43,244 bases of DNA from Armatimonadota bacterium (GTDB taxonomy: Bacteria; Armatimonadota; JADLDR01). Positions 42,867 to 43,244 of this stretch are shown in pieces; position 1 is the first letter of the stretch, and each line of letters opens with the position of its first letter. The notes under the pieces were generated by a model. It worked only from the letters and a program-made list of their open reading frames with translations. It was not told the DNA's origin and searched no databases. A program made the translations under genes and the position numbers. Where the stretch lies: contig JADLDR010000012.1 in the NCBI GenBank assembly GCA_020846535.1, positions 1 to 43,244 of the forward strand, written 5' to 3'.

Positions 42867-43057
42867 GAAAGTTGTGTTGAAACTTTGAGTGAACGTATAA
42901 AAGATTAAGAATTTTTAAGCGGGGTTGGCTGGATGGGATCGGAGGGAGAATTCTTGCGGATCGCGCGAGGTATTGCTGACCGTGTTCATGAGAAAGAGCC
43001 ATTCTCCGCCCTCTGGCGAGGAAAGGCGGAGGAGGTAAAAGTGACCCATCCCAAAAT

Positions 43058-43091
43058 AAAAACCCCTCCTTGATGTTGCAAGGAGGGGTTT
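43058..43091. terminator. Bidirectional Rho-independent terminator
   Basis: A perfect 14-bp stem, AAAACCCCTCCTTG with CAAGGAGGGGTTTT, and a 6-nt loop. A-tracts and T-tracts on both sides would stop transcription in either direction. Confidence 0.9.
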
Positions 43092-43145
43092 TCGATTCTA
43101 AGCAGGGGGTTGGAGTAAGAGGGCACTTTCCCCGGGGATCAGGCC

Positions 43146-43220
43146 GTAGGGGCGAACCTCGTGTTCGCCCGGAAAAAGGGCCTGGTCACGGGCAGGGCGA
43201 TCACAAGGATCGCCCCTACG
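43146..43220. repeat. Composite GTAGGGGC...GCCCCTAC palindromic repeat
   Basis: Hairpins GTAGGGGCGAAC...GTTCGCCC and GGGCGATC...GATCGCCC lie in tandem with outer ends that also pair. Same layout as 25661-25721. Confidence 0.7.
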
Positions 43221-43244
43221 GGTCGGACCGGACGGCTACAGAAC

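Larger units (their letters stand above)
42868..43244. other. Gene-free right end of the window
   Basis: About 375 bp beyond the modABC promoter without a protein-like ORF. It holds a terminator hairpin (43058-43091) and a composite palindromic repeat (43146-43220). Confidence 0.55.

Overview
The window reads as chromosomal DNA of a GC-rich diderm bacterium, most like an Armatimonadota member. That placement is an inference. It rests on a large secreted protein ending in a terminal Phe like an outer-membrane beta-barrel, a PEP-CTERM protein, a large membrane protein of the DUF6785 type, GatCAB amidotransferase genes, and extended -10 or leaderless promoters. UGA is the normal stop codon of many genes here. 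I found no rRNA, tRNA or CRISPR array.

Layout. 0.4-3.7 kb (+): gatC-gatA-gatB. 3.7-4.9 kb: IS605-type element 1, with only a tnpB broken by an early amber codon. 4.9-6.6 kb (-): ispE and a MobA-like nucleotidyltransferase, with a leaderless promoter at ispE. 6.7-7.8 kb (+): PEP-CTERM protein with a strong terminator. 7.8-9.4 kb (+): IS605-type element 2, tnpA plus a tnpB lacking its third RuvC aspartate. 9.4-16.0 kb (-): AlkZ-like winged-helix protein, TIM-barrel protein, DUF6785-type membrane protein and a broken beta-propeller/phosphoesterase gene. 16.2-19.4 kb (+): HEAT-repeat protein and HD-GYP protein. 19.4-25.4 kb (-): C11-family lipoprotein with Ser in place of the catalytic Cys, an 1111-residue outer-membrane-type protein with internal repeats, and an anti-sigma factor with no sigma gene beside it. 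25.8-27.8 kb (-): trpB-trpA.

28-42.8 kb (all -) is the most unusual part. It holds a canonical modABC (40.1-42.8 kb), then a permease gene that begins with a thioredoxin domain interrupted by an in-frame UGA exactly at the first position of the CXXC motif. A perfect hairpin lies at bacterial-SECIS distance, so this is very probably a selenoprotein fused to an ArsP-type permease. Next come an ArsD-like metallochaperone, a CcdA-type thiol-electron transporter, several thioredoxin-fold proteins (three of them paralogues, one with a His-rich repeat), three ModA-like binding proteins with Cys in the anion-binding loops, a second permease/ATPase pair, and a MoaD-like protein.

I infer that these genes form one thiol/selenol-based envelope system that captures and moves a soft-metal or metalloid species such as arsenic. 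Three copies of a ~230-250 bp intergenic repeat with terminal inverted or direct repeats sit between its blocks and suggest modular assembly.
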